64,000 nucleotides of DNA, taken from Rheum nobile. Its lineage: Eukaryota > Streptophyta > Magnoliopsida > Caryophyllales > Polygonaceae. Shown in pieces: positions 59,246-64,000 of this stretch. The stretch spans positions 6,882,001 to 6,946,000 of the forward strand of contig WOAB01000040.1 of the NCBI GenBank assembly GCA_027886185.1, given 5' to 3'. Position 1 is the stretch's first letter. Every line of letters starts with the position of its first letter. A program made the position numbers and the translations under genes. Under the pieces are notes generated by a model. The model saw only the letters and a list, made by a program, of their open reading frames with translations, was not told the DNA's origin and made no database searches.

Positions 59246-60046
59246 TCATGGGCACTTGGGGCCTCCTCTTTTGGTCTTCCAGTTATTGTAGCACGGGCAT
59301 GTCTGCTTGTTTCCATAGGTACCAGCAGGAACGCAGAGGCACTTTGCGCAGCACTTTTGACAGAAGAACAGGCATGGCTTCTTAAAGGCAGTAGCTGAGC
59401 AGCGGCTTGTGCATCTTGGTCCACATTCTGCACGGTAAGTAGCAAGTCACCCCCGTTAATTAGCTCTAAAATTTGTCATATCTGAAACCCCTTTTCTTGC
59501 TGGGTTACAAAGTGGAGCTATTATGTTAGCTAATTACCTTGAGGATGAAGGCTGCCTTGTGTCACTCCATGCTATACAAGAGACAGAGAGATAAACATAC
59601 GCTGATTAGGTAAAGTGTAGTGTATCCGAAGAAAGTACGCTACATGTAAATCATAGCTTATAGTGAGGCTTTAGTTCAAGATGATCAATCTTTATGCTAA
59701 TGCGATGTTCGTCTTTTCTGTACTGATGCATTTCCATTGTCCCTAAGATCAATGTTTATACTAATTTGATGTTTGTAACTCCGAAAGAAAGGTGATAAAT
59801 CAAGTGTTCTTACTCCCTGGTGGCTGCTTTGGTACTCTTGCTGTTCTGATGAGAACCCTTCAACAGATGCCTGGAAAACACATTGGCGATAGAGAACGAT
59901 AGTAATTAGATGTGTAATCGTGATTTCTAACGAGCTTTGGTACATCTTGATGCGAATACAACATTTACATATACCTGATTCTCATGTGCTAGGAGGACTA
60001 GCACAAAGAAGAACGAGAGCAAAGCAATGCACACTTTGGAGGCCAT
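59246..60046 (-). CDS. GASA/Snakin-family secreted cysteine-rich peptide
   Basis: Gibberellin-regulated GASA family peptide, secreted to the cell wall and linked in the family to growth and stress responses. Four exons: 60046-59975, 59870-59814, 59571-59538 and 59427-59246, giving 114 residues. Exon 1 is exactly a signal peptide (MASKVCIALLSFFFVLVLLA plus HENQ). A short polar linker follows, then a C-terminal GASA domain of about 60 residues with all twelve cysteines: ECGPRCTSRC, KPCLFFCQKCCAKCLC and QTCPCYNNW, ending GGPKCP. All splice sites are GT-AG. A TATA box (TATAAATA) lies at 60183-60190 on this strand, about 140 bp before the ATG. Most like the GASA4/GASA6 branch, but I do not assign a member. 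Confidence 0.95.
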
Positions 60047-60182
60047 TGTTATTATTTGGCTGAAGTTGTGGAGGAAACTGAGACTGATACTAGCTATTTG
60101 ACGTACCGACTGTTTCAAGGTTAGTTGAACAATTGAATTGAAGTAGGTGAGTGTACTGAGCAAAACACAGAAGGTGTATGCG

Positions 60183-60190
60183 TATTTATA
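60183..60190 (-). promoter_or_regulatory. TATA box of the GASA gene
   Basis: TATAAATA on the minus strand, 137-144 bp upstream of the ATG at 60046, in the expected place for a plant core promoter. Confidence 0.6.
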
Positions 60191-60552
60191 ATCGACACCG
60201 TCCAACCCTATCCAGCTAGTGGTCCTCCCTACATAACCAACTTGTTCTCCCACTCAATTATTAGGTCTATCAATCTCTTTACTGCTCTGTTAGCTACGTA
60301 CAATAGAGAGAGCCCGGATAACTTTTCTTGAATCAAATTGCACTTTCTACTTCACCGAATGGGTTGAGATTCATTTCCAAAAAGAATGGGTTAAGAATAA
60401 GATTAGTCAGATCATAATGTTCATTTGACAAATAGTTTTGGTTTGTGGACTAGGCTGTCTCATGTTGGATTGTTGTAAACATAACTAATACTGTAGTTCT
60501 GATCTATAACTAGGTCACATGCATATTACATTCACGTAACATAACAAACTTA

Positions 60553-60618
60553 GGGTGTGTTTGGATCGTTTGCGAAGATGCATTATAATGCATTTTTACA
60601 TGAGATCCAAACAAACCC
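60553..60618. mobile_element. 66 bp Tourist-like mini-MITE
   Basis: The ends GGGTGTGTTTGGATC and GATCCAAACAAACCC are flanked by 3 bp TTA duplications (60550-60552 and 60619-60621), as in PIF/Harbinger-type Tourist elements. The centre has the palindrome ATGCATTATAATGCAT. It lies about 500 bp upstream of the GASA start. Confidence 0.8.
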
Positions 60619-62050
60619 TTAACTTGAGATAGATTTTCAAGTCTTGGGAGTGTGATAAGACTATGTAGGAAATTCATGCAGAAAAATAGTAGTCCCACCA
60701 GGGCACCATCCCATGTTAAAGAGGCATAGCTAGAGCCTAGATGTATTGACACCTCAATAAATGAGGATAAACCCTAATAAAGGTGGATGAGAATTGGCCT
60801 TTATGAGCAAATGGGTGGAGGTGGGGACTAACAGTGCAATTTGTGTGGCTCTGTTATTCATCCATTGGCCAGTTGCAACATGGAGGATGGACCCATTCTT
60901 GCCTCTACCATGTGCGTTCTCACATGCACACACCTCTTTTTTCTGCTTTCTTCTTCTTTTAACGTTTAGTGATTAGTGATACATCAGATACTTCGCAGTT
61001 AGTACCTTCCAAATTGCTGTTTGTCACAGAGCAAAATGCAAGTTTGGTCTGGGCTTGTTATGAATCACAGAGCTACTCGTCCCCTTAGGCCTGAGCTTCC
61101 TCGCTCGGAAGGTCTTATACGTACACATGTTGTGGGTTTTCTCGTGCCGCACCCATGCTGGTCTCGGAATCGGGCTGTCCGTGTTCCCAATGGGAATTTG
61201 AAGGTTTATGTTAATCGTGAATGCGGATGGGGAGGGCATTTTGCACCCCAAATCCATATATTGACGTTCGTAGTTCATAACAACTCGAGTATCCAAATCT
61301 CTCCATGTCATAGATACCCTTGATTGATTTAGCATTTTTATTTGTTATGTATGTACTTCGTGTCTTTATGCTTGAATTCACTTGTTACTTTTAGTTTAAC
61401 TGATATGGGTAAACACATTGTTTCTTTTGCAGGGTACGTTGGCTATTATCATTAATTAACTTGTTGGCCTTGGAATTGTGTTTCATGTAGTTTCTTTTTT
61501 GTGGCTCACTGTTTGTTGGAACAACTTTATAGTTCCACACCTTCAGAATCTCAAACGATACTATTTCATAAAAAAAGTTCAATTTACTGGATAAACATCA
61601 GTCATATAATGAAACTACAAAAGAGATTTACCTAGGACAAATGCAATGCAAATGAGCCACAAACTCGCAATCTTCACAGGAGTAGAACCAATGCTTTGGA
61701 TCGCGTCTTTCTGGATGGTTATTCTCGAAGCACACTAAACAAATGTTATTCTCGAAGCACACTATTAGTTTACATCACATTCATCTAGTATCCAACACCG
61801 GATCAAAGTCAAATACACACAATGTTTTTAGATCACAACTACATGCATTAGTAATAGCGTCAAATATATGCACTATTAGTTTACATCACATGCATCCATA
61901 AAATAGTCACAAACATATCAAACTTTTATATAATCAAAGTTTTGATCACTTGCATCTAGTTTTTAGATACTAGTAGTGCTTCATGTTCTTAACAATTTCT
62001 CAAAAGGGTACAAAATTATGGCATTAACCAACCACTAGTTTTTAGATATA
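60619..62050. other. Intergenic region with one unrecognised GC-rich open stretch
   Basis: 61021-61335 is open on both strands and richer in GC than its surroundings. The plus reading contains RPELPRSEGLIRTHVVGF and the minus reading IPRPAWVRHEKTH; neither is recognised. At 61720-61960 a phrase TTAGTTTACATCACAT recurs three times. No supported gene. Confidence 0.35.
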
Positions 62051-62057
62051 GCAGCTA

Positions 62058-63120
62058 CTTTTTCTTCCCCTTGGAGTCTTCTTTGTACTGCTTCACCCAA
62101 AGTTTTACTTGTTTATTGTACACTTCATTTAGTGTCGATGTCAACATAGCATGGAGAAACTTCTTTCTCAATACACCAATTGCCTTGGTTTCATTCTTCA
62201 AGTTCAATCCATGATACCACTCCTGGACCCCCATATATGTTTCCATACACCTCATTGCATAAATCAAAGAATCTGCTTTCAGTGTAGACATCCCACTTTG
62301 CATCTCGAGTAATGTTGGATACAGGTCCATACTTTGCAGGGAATTCACCTTCTTGTGCAGTCTCGCTTTCTTCAAATAGTTGTACATGAGGTCCCTCTGA
62401 AAATTATTATGACTTGAGTTAATTTTCAGAACAGAAATCAATTTGTTATTTGAATCTTCATGCGGTAAGAAATGGGTATCAATTTATGCATAATTAAGTT
62501 CATAAAGTGCACGTGTTGTCATCAAATGTGCATACTTAACAAGTTGTAAAAACGTATCGAAAGATTAGAGATGAGAGTTTTTAACGTGGTAAATAATGAA
62601 ACCGAACAAAGCTGCATGCAACAAAATATAATCAAGAAATGATACCAAAACACACAGGCAAAACACAAATATACCACCTCTTCCTTTCCTTTCCCTCCCT
62701 ATTTTTTTGTTAGCTTTTCTAAGTCATCACAACCCAACATTTATTCCAGACCGACAACAATAAGAAACAGAGAACAATGACAACACTTAGCTTTTCAAGA
62801 TTTACAACACCTTATTAGAGTTTGTGGAATGTCTCCTTAGCTGTCTTCCATCGATTTATTAGTTGTGTAGTTATCCAAGATTTGGATTAAATTGGCTTTC
62901 AAATTGAATGTGATACAAAATAGTGATCATCCAACAATACTGGAAAGAAGACCTGTAAGTGCAATTTTAGGTTGTTAGTGTGTTTAATTTTTTTTTTCAT
63001 TTCAGTTAGTTTTGACAAAAAAATACCATCAATATCCTTCATCTGCCTTCCATTCATAACTAGTAGAGCATTGTCCATCATTGCTTCAAACTCTTTTTCA
63101 AAAGTGCCCTCCCTCTGCAT
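62058..63120 (-). pseudogene. Ulp1-type cysteine protease pseudogene
   Basis: Resembles the C48 (Ulp1/SENP-like) domain found in many plant transposon-borne proteases that cleave ubiquitin-like tags. On the minus strand VFFPVLLDDHYF (near 62940) fits the catalytic-His block. After a frameshift comes NLKANLIQILDNY (near 62885), which fits the Asp block. The end at 62441-62058 reads DSLIYAMRCMETYMGV then WYHGL and FLHAMLTSTLNEV. The catalytic Cys-Gly of the usual D-C-G motif is replaced by Ser-Leu. Together these make an inactive relic, with an AT-rich intron-like gap at 62450-62820. The family call is from motif order, not a search. Confidence 0.6.
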
Positions 63121-63185
63121 TAATTTGTTTGCAAACTGTTAGACTATTGATTCAATGTTTTTATACGTCAAATTTGAGACTATGG

Positions 63186-63400
63186 ATGGCAACGGGGCGG
63201 GTTCGGGGCGGGGGGTACTCTCCCCGTCCCCGTCCCCGTTTAGTGTTGCATCCCTCATCCCCGTCCCCGTTTTAGTTTAAAATCTGGCCCCGTCCCCGAC
63301 CCCGCCCCGTCCCCGTCCCTGTCGGGGAATCCACATCCCCGTAAATTTTCCCCATATAAATTCCCCGGCGGGGAATTTTCTTCCCCGAAAGTTTTTCATT
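63186..63400. repeat. CCCCGT/GGGGCGG motif array, probable partial hAT-like element
   Basis: Starts ATGGCAACGGGGCGGG and contains about fifteen CCCCGT or CGGGG units. The end type resembles the GC-rich ends of the hAT MITEs, but the inverse terminus and a target duplication are not visible. Runs of CCCCGTCCCCGTCCCCG put four or more G tracts on the minus strand. Confidence 0.6.
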
Positions 63401-64000
63401 TCACCTTTCACATAGCCCACAAAGTTTTTGTGGCGATCTTATATATATACTTTTTCATTGTTACAAATGATTTTACCATATACCTTATTATATCACTTGA
63501 GTAATATTGATTTTTACCATATACATTATTAAATATACATTATTATATCACTTGAGCATTATTGATTTATCATACATTATTATGTATAAAGGCTTAATAC
63601 AAGATTTATAGTATTGATAAAGTCATAACAACGTTTTTGTAAAGGTTTGGACTTTATGATTGATGATATAAGGATTAGAGTATTGGGGTTTATGGTACAA
63701 TGGTTACTAGATTATGGCATTGGGGTTGAGGTTACAATGGTTAGAGTACAAATGTATTTCGATGGAACCGGTTTTCGATTGAAGGCAAACATAATTACAA
63801 TAAATATATATATTCACTATAAAATCTCATATCATTGAAGTTCTATATTTAAGATTGGGTTTTGGTAAGGATGATTCTTACGGTAAATAGTGAGGATAAA
63901 CCTAGACCTTTGACTTTATGATTTAACGATAAGGAAAGTTTATGATTAAACGATAAGGAAAGTTTAGGATCATGTGGTATTAATTTTTTCTATGATTTCG
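63401..64000. other. AT-rich sequence to window end
   Basis: Short repeats of TATCACTTGAG and TACATTATTA at 63480-63600. Nothing else recognised. Confidence 0.5.

Noticed and set aside
61024..61335. Open frames on both strands as a real gene
   Set aside because: Neither strand matches a family I recognise and no splice context supports it. Left as unassigned.

Overview
The window is nuclear DNA of a flowering plant, almost certainly a eudicot. Three intact intron-containing genes with GT-AG splicing belong to plant families: phytochromobilin synthase (HY2), pseudouridine-5'-phosphate glycosidase (PUMY) and a GASA-type cysteine-rich peptide. The rest is AT-rich and dominated by nested transposable elements of at least six kinds. 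I cannot name the species. I saw no tRNA, rRNA, CRISPR array or virus-like gene.

Layout: 1-5820 holds Ty3/gypsy LTR sequence on the plus strand, with a 1.4 kb direct duplication and a hAT MITE. 6075-7285 is a LINE-type RNase H pseudogene split by a second hAT MITE. 7442-9301 is HY2. 9302-13690 is intergenic with degenerate transposon pieces. 13700-19985 is a chain of elements separated by (TA)n tracts, each filled with dozens of copies of a short motif that reverses orientation half way. 20273-28727 is a large decayed Helitron on the minus strand with RPA-like and PIF1-like helicase exons, captured gene pieces and an internal hAT insertion. 28728-33040 holds fold-back elements, a Mutator-type MITE, another motif-array element and a TIR element with GC-rich cargo. 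34207-45110 is a FAR1/MULE-type transposase pseudogene split by a 9 kb gag-only Ty3/gypsy element. 45111-49818 is an Athila-like element lacking polymerase, 49830-52263 a solo LTR, and 52264-54503 contains AT motif arrays, a Helitron 3' end and two hAT MITEs. 54702-58339 is PUMY, 59246-60046 the convergent GASA gene, and 62058-63120 a decayed Ulp1-type protease.

The most unusual feature is that elements of different classes (hAT MITEs, TA-flanked elements, the MULE, Helitron-associated sequence and three LTR families) each carry their own repeated 6-14 bp motif, often with inverse copies on the other side. Insertion order can be read in several places from intact target-site duplications. All coordinates and splice sites were worked out by eye. 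The three host genes keep a consistent reading frame across every exon. Transposon boundaries rest on terminal repeats and target-site duplications where these are stated.
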